Positions 1 to 5,868 are shown, counted from the stretch's first letter. The stretch is 6,761 bases of DNA from a bacterium (GCA_021803845.1 JAJZLA010000087.1:1-6761); one strand, 5' to 3'. Program-made: numbers and translations. Notes: a model not told the origin generated them from the letters alone.

Positions 1-476
1 TTATAAGTCTGTCCGGGCAGATTAGCTACGGCGACGCTTGCCGCATGCGCAAACTGATTGCCGGAACCTATTACGAAATTTTCAAAGGTATATTTTTCGT
101 TTATATTAAGATATTCTTTTTTTAAACTTTTTTTATTTTCTGTATTTTTTTCTTTAACTTCGGTTTTTAAATTCACCGGAGCTAAATTTATATTGCCTTC
201 GATATTATTATTATTTTTACAGACGAGATTATTTTCGGAAGCTTCGTTAATATTATAAATCATATTAAGGTCTTCGTCGTTGTTTAAATTTTTCCATATA
301 TTTAAAATAATTTCACGATAAGATTCGTTAATAATATCCTTAAAAAATTTATTCGGTACGGAAAATATAAGCGTATTGTCGTTTAAAGATATATCGGCAG
401 GATTAAACCATATATTAAAATTGCTGTCGCCGATCTCTTTTTTTAATTCGTTTAATAGAGGTTCGATTTTATCCAT
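1..476 (-). CDS. dnaA: Chromosomal replication initiator DnaA, N-terminal 158 residues (runs off left edge)
   Basis: DnaA is the AAA+ initiator that binds DnaA boxes at oriC, opens the duplex and helps load the helicase. The visible part starts at the ATG at 476. Residues 1 to about 65 resemble domain I, including an early Trp-Phe pair (IWFNP). Residues about 66-125 are an Asn/Lys/Glu-rich linker that fits the variable domain II. Domain III then opens with the very characteristic stretch YTFENFVIG and [10 protein letters not shown] (residues 129-151). The Walker A motif would follow just beyond the edge. I see no clear Shine-Dalgarno sequence before the start. The gene is divergent from rpmH, the usual arrangement in many bacteria, and an inverted pair of DnaA-box-like sites lies 16 nt upstream of its start codon, so autoregulation is plausible. 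Confidence 0.95.
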   Translation of the reverse strand, partial: MDKIEPLLNELKKEIGDSNFNIWFNPADISLNDNTLIFSVPNKFFKDIINESYREIILNIWKNLNNDEDLNMIYNINEASENNLVCKNNNNIEGNINLAPVNLKTEVKEKNTENKKSLKKEYLNINEKYTFENFVIGSGNQFAHAASVAVANLPGQTY

Positions 477-491
477 AATAAATTAAACAAT

Positions 492-513
492 GTTATCAAC
501 AGTTGTTGATAAC
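492..513. promoter_or_regulatory. Inverted pair of DnaA-box-like sites
   Basis: The 10-bp arms GTTATCAACA (492-501) and TGTTGATAAC (504-513) are perfect reverse complements separated by two bases. Each contains TTATCAACA, one mismatch from the classical DnaA box TTATCCACA, and the two face each other. The centre is about 26 nt upstream of the dnaA start codon. This fits a DnaA binding site for origin function or dnaA autoregulation. It could instead be an operator for an unrelated dimeric repressor. Confidence 0.6.
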
Positions 514-550
514 TCAAATATGTCTTTAATTACAATAACTTATATTAAAA

Positions 551-564
551 ATTTAGTGCTAAAT
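551..564. repeat. Short inverted repeat ATTTAG-tg-CTAAAT
   Basis: Six-base arms are separated by two bases in the dnaA leader region. The dyad is small and AT-rich, so it may be chance. It could be a regulator half-site pair, but nothing here identifies a regulator. Confidence 0.25.
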
Positions 565-601
565 CAGGCTTTATTTTTTAAATTTTCATGGAAATATTTT
601 C

Positions 602-632
602 AGTATAAAATTTAACAAATCAACATTATCAA
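602..632 (-). promoter_or_regulatory. Possible sigma-70 promoter for dnaA
   Basis: On the − strand, TTGATA (632-627) and TATACT (607-602) each match the -35 and -10 consensus at five of six positions. The 19-nt spacer is longer than the preferred 17. Transcription would start near 595 and give a leader of roughly 120 nt that includes the inverted DnaA-box pair. In DNA this AT-rich, partial promoter matches are common, so the call is tentative. Confidence 0.25.
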
Positions 633-641
633 ATTTTAAAA

Positions 642-663
642 TATATTTCAATTATATTTCAAT
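642..663. repeat. Exact tandem 11-mer, TATATTTCAAT twice
   Basis: TATATTTCAAT occurs at 642-652 and again at 653-663 with no gap and no mismatch. Each copy contains a single C/G base. One helical turn per unit and the near-pure AT content resemble the repeated AT-rich mers of DNA-unwinding elements. The unwinding role is inference from composition and position. Confidence 0.55.
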
Positions 664-759
664 AAATTTTTTCTTATAAAATCAATGCGTTAAATATTTT
701 AATATTACATATAGCCTTTTATTACCGCAAGTTAAGCAATAATCAAAAATAAAAACTGC

Positions 760-788
760 TTGACATTCGTAGTATTATTTGGTTTAAT
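760..788 (+). promoter_or_regulatory. Sigma-70 type promoter of the rpmH operon
   Basis: A perfect -35 box TTGACA (760-765) is followed, after exactly 17 nt, by TTTAAT (783-788), which matches the -10 consensus at five of six positions. Transcription would begin near 795, leaving a leader of roughly 48 nt before rpmH. This is the best promoter match I find in the window. It probably drives rpmH, rnpA, yidD and perhaps yidC and mnmE, as no terminator-like hairpin is visible between them. Confidence 0.75.
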
Positions 789-843
789 TAAAATTTATCC
801 CATTAAAAATTATATTATTAATAAATAAAACGGAGCAATCGTT

Positions 844-993
844 ATGAAAAGAACTTTTCAACCAAGTAAATTAAAAAGAAAAAGGACGCACGGTTTTTTA
901 AGCAGGATGAGCACTAAAAACGGAAGATTGGTTTTGTCGAGGCGCAGAAGAAAGGGCAGGAAAATACTTGTTCCGGTAATAAGCTCTAAATAG
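844..993 (+). CDS. rpmH: Large ribosomal subunit protein bL34
   Basis: L34 is a small, highly basic protein of the 50S ribosomal subunit that binds 23S rRNA. The 49-residue product has the family signature throughout: it opens [14 protein letters not shown], continues [13 protein letters not shown], and then has a run of arginines (SRRRRKGRK, residues 32-40) before a short hydrophobic tail. Its length is normal for the family. The start is fixed by the homologous N-terminus and by CGGAG at 831-835, eight bases before the ATG. It lies directly downstream of the 760-788 promoter and 30 bp upstream of the rnpA start, which matches the widespread rpmH–rnpA pairing. Nothing looks damaged. Confidence 0.97.
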   Translation: MKRTFQPSKLKRKRTHGFLSRMSTKNGRLVLSRRRRKGRKILVPVISSK

Positions 994-1023
994 TTTTGCG
1001 CATTTTAAGCTTTATTGAATATA

Positions 1024-1362
1024 ATGTCTGAAAAAAATTTCAAATTAAATAAAGACATTAAACTAAAAGACAAAAGCCGCATAAATTATATTTTTAAACA
1101 AGGACTTAAAAAGCCGCAAAAAATTTCGGTTATTTATTATGTTGAGTCCGATAGTTTTAAATTTTTAATTACGTTTAAAAGAAAACTTCTTAATTCCGTA
1201 AAAAGAAACAAATTTAAAAGAATAATAAAAGAATTTATAAGGCTAAACCGGCATAATCTTAAAAAAATGGATTGCGCCGTGTTATTAGTTAAAATTCCTC
1301 CTTCTAAAATTCATCTGTTAAAAGAGCTTGATTTTTTAATACAAAATGAAAATTTTAAATAG
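1024..1362 (+). CDS. rnpA: Ribonuclease P protein component
   Basis: RnpA is the basic protein cofactor of RNase P and helps the catalytic RNA bind precursor tRNAs and remove their 5' leaders. The 112-residue, lysine-rich product has the expected layout: an N-terminal segment ending KSRINYIFKQGLKK, a central strand region, and the signature helix SVKRNKFKRIIKEFIR (residues 58-73 from this ATG). That helix corresponds to the conserved RNR motif, here read as RNK. Sequence similarity is otherwise loose, which is usual for this fast-evolving protein, so position between rpmH and yidD carries much of the weight. An in-frame TTG at 1015 would add three residues. I chose the ATG, but neither start has a clear ribosome binding site. 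The 3' end overlaps yidD by 17 nt. Confidence 0.9.
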   Translation: MSEKNFKLNKDIKLKDKSRINYIFKQGLKKPQKISVIYYVESDSFKFLITFKRKLLNSVKRNKFKRIIKEFIRLNRHNLKKMDCAVLLVKIPPSKIHLLKELDFLIQNENFK

Positions 1363-1576
1363 ATTTTTTATAGCACTTATTAATTTTTACAGAAAGCTTA
1401 TATCTCCAATATTGCCGCAAAGCTGCAGATTTTACCCGACTTGTTCCGAATATGCCGCAGAATGTTTTCAAACTTTCGGTTTTTTTAAAGCTTTTTTTTT
1501 ATCTATATACAGAATTATCAGATGCAATCCTTTGTCAAAGGGCGGATACGATCCGGTCGATAAGCATGCGCATTAA
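1346..1576 (+). CDS. yidD: Membrane protein insertion efficiency factor YidD
   Basis: YidD is a small inner-membrane-associated protein thought to assist YidC-dependent insertion of membrane proteins. The 76-residue product shows the family signature clearly: an N-terminal amphipathic stretch (FFIALINFYRKLISP), then CRFYPTCSEYA (residues 27-37), a hydrophobic helix, and RCNPLSKGGYDPV (59-71). Cysteines 27, 33 and 60 are in the usual places. Its ATG lies inside the end of rnpA with a 17-nt overlap and no obvious ribosome binding site, so translational coupling to rnpA is likely. The rnpA–yidD–yidC order is the common bacterial arrangement. Length is typical. Confidence 0.95.
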   Translation: MKILNRFFIALINFYRKLISPILPQSCRFYPTCSEYAAECFQTFGFFKAFFLSIYRIIRCNPLSKGGYDPVDKHAH

Positions 1577-1632
1577 AATTAGCCGTCATGCCCTCATTAT
1601 TTAATTTAATTTGATTTAAATATATATACAGT

Positions 1633-1640
1633 AAAAGGAG
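1633..1640 (+). promoter_or_regulatory. Ribosome binding site that fixes the yidC TTG start
   Basis: AAAAGGAG is a near-ideal Shine-Dalgarno sequence ending five bases before the TTG at 1646. No ATG start is available nearby in frame, and the protein from this TTG begins with the normal YidC opening MEKR, so the unusual start codon is well supported. Confidence 0.8.
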
Positions 1641-1645
1641 TTTTT

Positions 1646-3214
1646 TTGGAAAAGAGAATAATTATAGCTTCAATTTTATCGGTAGTATTAATAATAGCAT
1701 GGGGCTATTTTATGCCTCACGGGCAAAATGCGCCGGCCGTAAATAAACAAACTGCCGCGGCAAATAAAGTTTCCAGTTTACAACATAAAGCAAGCGTTAA
1801 AAATTTAAAAAAAATTATTCCTCTTAAATCCAAAAAAATAAAAAAATTAATTTCTATATCAAATTCGCTGAAAAGCATTAAAACAGTATCGTATAAAGGA
1901 AATACGATTCATGCAAATTTTAATAAATATACCGGCGCGATAAACGGCTTAAATCTTTTAAACTATTCTTACACTGAAAAAAATTCTAAAAATAAGGTTA
2001 ATCTGTCTAATTCTAAAAATATTTCCGAATTAATTAACTTTGTCCCAAAAAATCAAAACGTTCCCATAAAACTCGTCAATATAATTAGGAAAAAAGATTC
2101 GGTAAAATTTATCTATAATATAAACGGCAAGGCTATACTTACAAAAGAATATAAGTTTAACGACGATAAGTATTTTTTAGCGGCGTCGGTTTATATTAAA
2201 AATATCGGCAATAAACCGTATAAGCTTAGAGGCCGGTTTATTCTTTCCGCAGGCTTAAAGCCGGCTTCGTCGAAAAGCCCTAATTTTGTTAATTTTACCC
2301 CTGCGATTTATATTAATAAAAGCTTCCAAACCCCGGCTATTATAAACAAAGAAAAATTTACCGGAAATATTTCTTTTGCAGGTTTTAATTCCAAATATTT
2401 TTTACTTTCGGCTTTATCGCCCGGCAGTAATATAACGGCGGAAAAAAAGGGCAATATAATTTCTTTTATTATTCCCAAAACACTGTCGGCGGCTTCCGGC
2501 AAAACCGCAGAAACGTCTTTAAAAGTTTACGGAGGGCCTAAAAAATTATCCTTGCTAAATCCTCTGGGGCATAACCTTAGTTCTACTTTAAACTTCGGCT
2601 TTTTCGGATTTTTTTCTATAATTTTACTGCATATACTCGAATTTTTCTACGCCTACGTTCATAATTACGGAGTTGCGATTATACTTCTCGTTTTAGCCAT
2701 AAGGATAGTATTTTATCCGCTTACCTATACCGGCTTCAAATCTATGAAGCAGATGCAGAAATTAACGCCGAAGATTAACGAAATGCGCGAAAAATACAAA
2801 GACAATAAAGCCGAATTAAATAAAAAAATTATGGAGCTTTATAAGGAAAGCAGGGTTAATCCGTTCGGAGGCTGTCTTCCCATGCTTTTGCAGATTCCGG
2901 TTTTTTACGGTTTGTATGAAGCGCTTTTAATATCGATACAGCTCAGGAATGCGCCCTTTATCTTATGGATACACAATCTTTCGGTTCAGGATCCTTATTA
3001 TATCCTGCCTATATTAATGGGCATATCTATGCTGATTTCCCAAAAAATGAACCCTATGGTGGGAGATCCGGCGCAGGCTAAAATAATGCTCATTCTCCCC
3101 GTCGTTTTTACGTTTATTTTTATCCATTTCCCCGCAGGTCTTCTTTTATACTGGACGGTCAACAATCTTTTAACCATTGCTCAGCAGTATATTATAAATA
3201 GAAAATTTGCATAA
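1646..3214 (+). CDS. yidC: Membrane protein insertase YidC (Oxa1 family, Gram-negative type)
   Basis: YidC inserts and folds inner-membrane proteins, alone or with the Sec translocon. The 522-residue product has the Gram-negative layout: an N-terminal anchor (about residues 5-23), a Lys/Asn/Ser-rich linker, a large periplasmic P1 domain (about 80-300), and the conserved insertase core (about 340-515) with five further membrane segments. The core arginine of the hydrophilic groove is present in LAIRIVFYPLT (R353), followed by the charged cytoplasmic loop MKQMQKLTPKINEMREKY and the conserved NPFGGCLPMLLQIPVFYGLY (405-424) and FPAGLLLYW motifs. Length is close to that of E. coli YidC (548 residues, from memory). 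Translation starts at TTG with a strong ribosome binding site. It follows yidD by 69 nt and precedes mnmE by 18 nt. Confidence 0.97.
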   Translation: MEKRIIIASILSVVLIIAWGYFMPHGQNAPAVNKQTAAANKVSSLQHKASVKNLKKIIPLKSKKIKKLISISNSLKSIKTVSYKGNTIHANFNKYTGAINGLNLLNYSYTEKNSKNKVNLSNSKNISELINFVPKNQNVPIKLVNIIRKKDSVKFIYNINGKAILTKEYKFNDDKYFLAASVYIKNIGNKPYKLRGRFILSAGLKPASSKSPNFVNFTPAIYINKSFQTPAIINKEKFTGNISFAGFNSKYFLLSALSPGSNITAEKKGNIISFIIPKTLSAASGKTAETSLKVYGGPKKLSLLNPLGHNLSSTLNFGFFGFFSIILLHILEFFYAYVHNYGVAIILLVLAIRIVFYPLTYTGFKSMKQMQKLTPKINEMREKYKDNKAELNKKIMELYKESRVNPFGGCLPMLLQIPVFYGLYEALLISIQLRNAPFILWIHNLSVQDPYYILPILMGISMLISQKMNPMVGDPAQAKIMLILPVVFTFIFIHFPAGLLLYWTVNNLLTIAQQYIINRKFA

Positions 3215-3232
3215 CATTCTTTTTACGGCGTT

Positions 3233-4639
3233 ATGTCTTCTTTAACATACGAAATAGATACGATTTGCGCTATTTCCTCTCCTGCCGGGGAAGGAGCAAT
3301 CAGCATTATCAGGGCATCCGGCAAAGACTGTCTGCATATACTTAAAAAAATTTTCAAGCCGTACCGTAAAGATTTTTCGGATATAAAACCCCGTTTTTTA
3401 TATACCGGCCGCATTTTCGATTTTCAAACCGAATCGTTCGTGGACGAAGCGGTATGCGTTTTCATAAAAGGTCCGGATTCCTATACCGGAGAAGATATGT
3501 TTGAAATATATCCCCACGGCGGAGTATTCAATACGAAATATATACTGGAAATAATATTGAAATCGGGCGCAAGGCTTGCATATAACGGCGAATTTACCAA
3601 AAGAGCCTATCTGAACAATAAAATCAGCCTTATAAAAGCTGAAGCAATTCTGGAAATAATCAAGGCTAATTCTTTAAAAACGCTGGTTATTGCAAATAAT
3701 GAATTGAGCGGCCTATTAGAAAAAAAAATAGAAAAAATTAAAGAAGATTATATTTATCTGCTTGCCTCATTAGAAGCTTTAATCGATTTTCCCGAGGAAG
3801 AATTCGAAAATATTAATACCGATTTTATAAAAAAGTCCGAGGAAGCGGCCGGATTGATATGCGGACTTATAGAATCTTACGAGAATTACGAGCTGAATAA
3901 ACACGGTTTCAGCGTAGTAATAGCCGGAGCGCCTAACGTAGGAAAGTCTAGCATATTAAACAGGCTCGTCGATAAAAAAAGAGCCATAGTTTCGGATGCG
4001 CCCGGTACGACAAGGGATTATATCGAAGAAAACCTGTTTTTATCCAATAAACCCGTTAAAATTATAGATACGGCCGGTTTGAGGGAAACGGAGAATAAGA
4101 TAGAATATGAGGGCATAAAAGGGAGCTATAATCAGATTAAAAATGCCGATGCCGTTTTATACGTTTTCGACGTTAACGATTTAGCGGAAAACGAAATTTT
4201 AAGAGATGTATTGGAAGAAAAAAAGGATAATTTAATTCCGGTTATAAATAAATTAGATACTTTTAAAGGAAAAGACATAAACATAATAGAAAAAAACGTG
4301 ATGAGGACTTTCGGATTTATTAACAATCCGGTTTTTATAAGCGCCAAGACCGGCGACGGTTTTGAAGCGATGAAAAGGGCGGTGCACGATATTATTTTAA
4401 AAATCGAAGGCGGGATTAAAGACGATGTCGGCATTACAACCGTAAGGCAGAAAAATTTATTAGTAAAATCTTTAAATTTATTGGAAAATGCAAAAGAAAA
4501 ATTCATAGAAGGCCGCCCGCTCGAATTAATATCGATAGATTTAAGAGACGGCATTAACGCCCTTGACGAGATTGTCGGGGGAGTAACCGGCGAAGACGTT
4601 CTGGATATGCTTTTCAAAGAATTCTGCATAGGCAAGTAG
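3233..4639 (+). CDS. mnmE: tRNA uridine-5-carboxymethylaminomethyl(34) synthesis GTPase MnmE
   Basis: MnmE works with MnmG to modify the wobble uridine (U34) of certain tRNAs, using a folate-derived one-carbon unit and GTP hydrolysis. The 468-residue product is full length. The N-terminal folate-binding domain opens DTICAISSPAGEGAISIIRASG (residues 9-30). The G domain has G1 GAPNVGKSS (232-240), G2 within DAPGTTRDYIEE, G3 DTAG (279-282), G4 NKLD (339-342) and G5 SAK (370-372). The C-terminus ends in the family motif CIGK with the functional cysteine (C465). Two conserved spots deviate from the usual wording: YNGEFT in place of PGEFT, and NNKISL in place of NGK/NDK-x-DL. The ATG follows yidC by 18 nt and has no evident ribosome binding site, so coupling is likely. 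The gene's 3' end abuts foreign-looking relic DNA. Confidence 0.97.
   Translation: MSSLTYEIDTICAISSPAGEGAISIIRASGKDCLHILKKIFKPYRKDFSDIKPRFLYTGRIFDFQTESFVDEAVCVFIKGPDSYTGEDMFEIYPHGGVFNTKYILEIILKSGARLAYNGEFTKRAYLNNKISLIKAEAILEIIKANSLKTLVIANNELSGLLEKKIEKIKEDYIYLLASLEALIDFPEEEFENINTDFIKKSEEAAGLICGLIESYENYELNKHGFSVVIAGAPNVGKSSILNRLVDKKRAIVSDAPGTTRDYIEENLFLSNKPVKIIDTAGLRETENKIEYEGIKGSYNQIKNADAVLYVFDVNDLAENEILRDVLEEKKDNLIPVINKLDTFKGKDINIIEKNVMRTFGFINNPVFISAKTGDGFEAMKRAVHDIILKIEGGIKDDVGITTVRQKNLLVKSLNLLENAKEKFIEGRPLELISIDLRDGINALDEIVGGVTGEDVLDMLFKEFCIGK
4622..4639. other. Potential integration site at the 3' end of mnmE
   Basis: The last 18 bp, TTCTGCATAGGCAAGTAG, encode FCIGK plus stop. From memory, the SGI1 attachment core at the end of Salmonella trmE/thdF is TTCTGTATTGGTAAGTAA, and the two agree at 14 of 18 positions. 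All four differences are third-codon positions, so the similarity can be explained by protein conservation alone. The reason to flag it is that relic sequence starts right after the stop codon. No integrase gene or convincing second copy of the site is visible in the window. Confidence 0.35.
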
Positions 4640-4640
4640 A

Positions 4641-4841
4641 AACCCCTATTTAAAACATTTTAACCTTGACGCTATTATAGCCGTCGGTTATCGAGTCAAT
4701 TTTAAAAGAGCCACCCAGTTTAGAATCTGGGCTGCTAAAGTTTTAAAAGAATACATCGTAAAGGGCTTTGCCCTTGATGATGAACGGCTTAAGCAGGGTG
4801 AACGGTTTTTTGGCAGGGATTATTTTAAAGAGTTGCTTGAA
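4641..4841 (+). pseudogene. Fragment of a RhuM-family (virulence_RhuM) protein
   Basis: A 67-codon stretch opens two bases after mnmE ends. It reads HFNLDAIIAVGYRVN, then RATQFRIWAAKVLKEYIVKGFALDDERLKQG and DYFKELLE in segments that I recognise as the conserved central part of RhuM-family proteins, first noted in Salmonella pathogenicity island SPI-3 and widespread in accessory DNA. The N-terminal DNA-binding-like part is missing, no ATG or GTG start lies in frame, and the usual continuation after LLE (an ERIRDIRASE-like segment) is replaced by different sequence. I read it as a decayed remnant of an accessory gene. The frame has not yet collected stop codons, so decay may be recent, or it could be a short chimeric gene with an unseen start. 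Confidence 0.75.
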
Positions 4842-4958
4842 ATAGGCAATATCGGTAAAAAACTAATGCTGGAGTCAAAAAATATCATGTCTTTTATCGA
4901 AAAATTAATAGAGCTGCAAATATTAGAAAGAGAAGTTCCGGTAACCGAAGAAAATCCC
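4842..4958 (+). pseudogene. Fragment resembling the C-terminal part of an AAA ATPase (DUF234 type)
   Basis: In the same frame as the RhuM fragment, about 39 codons follow with the pattern ESKNIMSFIEKLIEL, then QILEREVPVTEENP. This recalls the winged-helix-like segment before the DUF234 region in archaeal-type ATPases (ATPase_2 family), where a 'LxxLxELGxVEREVPVTExxP' wording is common. The ATPase domain and the DUF234 nuclease-like part are absent. The frame stays open to the stop at 5079-5081, but beyond about 4960 it has no recognisable similarity and from 4979 it lies antisense to fdhE. TTG at 4833 is the only start-like codon near its beginning, without a ribosome binding site. Assignment is by remembered family wording, so confidence is moderate. 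Confidence 0.5.
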
Positions 4959-4978
4959 CTAATATATATATTTCCTTA

Positions 4979-5845
4979 TTACAAAACCGTATTTGCGGAA
5001 ATTTCCAAAGGCATATTTTTATGCATCCAGATATCGAGAGGAATAGTAAGAATATCCTCAATTTCGGGTATAAGAGCCTGATTATTTCTAAGGTCGATTA
5101 TCTTAAGATAATTTCTGCATATCTTGCAGTATTGCAAACCGACATTGCAGTATTTATCCGATTTGAAAATTTCCAGATTAGACGGGTCTTCTTCGCCGCA
5201 GAAAACACACTGAACCCTGTAATATCTCCATGCACTTCCGCACCTCGTACATTCAAGCATTAAATAATTTTGCGTTTCGTCGTCGGATTTTAAAAAACCG
5301 AAAGAGGGTTCGCCGCCGCAAAAATGGCAGGTATTTACAAAGTTATCCGTGCCGATACCCGCACCCGCACTATATTCGTCAATGTTTTGCCCGCTTCGAT
5401 TATTAATATCCATAGCCATAGACTCCAGAAACGGCCTTAAAAATCCCTCGAATAAAATAATTTCGTCCGGCTTCAGGCGCGTTAAATAATCATAGTTATA
5501 GTTAAAGAAATCGTGCGCATAGCCCCCTATCGTCTTCTTTAAATCGGATGAAATGCTATGAAACGGAATATTTTTAATAAAAAAATCGAACAGATTTGCT
5601 ATTCCGCCGACATTAATGCTCAGGTTGGAGGTAAGCGGGCGGCCGGAAGTTTTTCCTCTTGCAGATAAGCCGTAAATATCTTTAATATTTTCCTTTAAAA
5701 TTTTTGAAACAAGGCTCTTCTGCGAAATAAGGATATTTTTATAAATGTCGGATACGCCTTCAAGGTCTGCCCCCGCCTCCTTTCTTTTGTCTAAAGCATA
5801 TAACTTAAGGTCGATATTTTTTATTACCTGCTCAAAAGAGTTCAT
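4979..5845 (-). CDS. fdhE: Formate dehydrogenase accessory protein FdhE
   Basis: FdhE is a cytoplasmic, iron-binding rubredoxin-like protein needed to form active respiratory formate dehydrogenases; in E. coli it contacts the catalytic subunits. The 288-residue product shows the family design: a helical N-terminal half (1-160) and a C-terminal half with four CxxC pairs, at C173/C176 (CHFCGG), C199/C202 (CTRCGS), C213/C216 (CVFCGE) and C240/C243 (CKICRNY). It also has the WRYYR motif (206-210) between pairs two and three and the closing ALIPEIEDILTIPLDIW. Length is typical of FdhE (about 300). The ATG is preceded by AGGA about nine bases upstream. It sits 23 nt downstream of the gamma subunit gene, in the same operon. 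Its 3' end converges on the relic next to mnmE, and I see no terminator hairpin there. Confidence 0.95.
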   Translation of the reverse strand: MNSFEQVIKNIDLKLYALDKRKEAGADLEGVSDIYKNILISQKSLVSKILKENIKDIYGLSARGKTSGRPLTSNLSINVGGIANLFDFFIKNIPFHSISSDLKKTIGGYAHDFFNYNYDYLTRLKPDEIILFEGFLRPFLESMAMDINNRSGQNIDEYSAGAGIGTDNFVNTCHFCGGEPSFGFLKSDDETQNYLMLECTRCGSAWRYYRVQCVFCGEEDPSNLEIFKSDKYCNVGLQYCKICRNYLKIIDLRNNQALIPEIEDILTIPLDIWMHKNMPLEISANTVL

Positions 5846-5868
5846 CGTTTCGTATCCTGCACCCGTTT

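Larger units (their letters stand above)
477..843. other. dnaA–rpmH intergenic spacer, candidate replication origin
   Basis: This 367-bp gene-free, strongly AT-rich stretch separates divergent dnaA and rpmH. That is the position of oriC, or part of it, in many bacteria. What can be seen is an inverted pair of TTATCAACA 9-mers (492-513), a small inverted repeat (551-564), two exact head-to-tail 11-mers (642-663) and a strong promoter facing rpmH (760-788). Further DnaA-box matches are poor: TTATCAAAT at 626-634 agrees with TTATCAACA at 7 of 9 positions. The low box number means the full origin could lie elsewhere, for example on the far side of dnaA. The origin call is an inference from position and these motifs. 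Confidence 0.5.

Noticed and set aside
58..258. Open frame on the + strand with a hydrophobic, Phe-rich product
   Set aside because: It lies antisense to the clearly recognisable dnaA 5' region. The Phe/Leu richness is what the opposite strand of Lys/Asn/Glu-rich AT-rich coding gives.
795..803. TTATCCCAT as another DnaA box
   Set aside because: It matches TTATCCACA at only the first six positions and lies in the rpmH leader. In AT-rich DNA this is not enough.
1492..1500. Run of nine T in yidD as a frameshift or slippage site
   Set aside because: The frame continues normally through Phe-Phe-Leu codons into the conserved YidD C-terminus. Such runs are expected in AT-rich genes.
1577..1645. 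Possible separate promoter or terminator between yidD and yidC
   Set aside because: The 69-nt gap is AT-rich but has no hairpin followed by a T run and no convincing -35/-10 pair.
2308..2502. 64-codon open frame on the − strand
   Set aside because: It is antisense to the YidC periplasmic domain, with no ribosome binding site or family signature.
4132..4635. 167-codon open frame on the − strand
   Set aside because: It is antisense to the G domain and C-terminus of mnmE, with no recognisable motif and a Ser/Lys/Phe-biased composition typical of a shadow frame.
5113..5121. Second copy of TTCTGCATA, the first half of the mnmE 3' end sequence, as a possible attachment site
   Set aside because: Only nine bases match, the following bases differ, and the stretch encodes the conserved CxxC region of fdhE (KICRN), so it is best explained by coding and chance.
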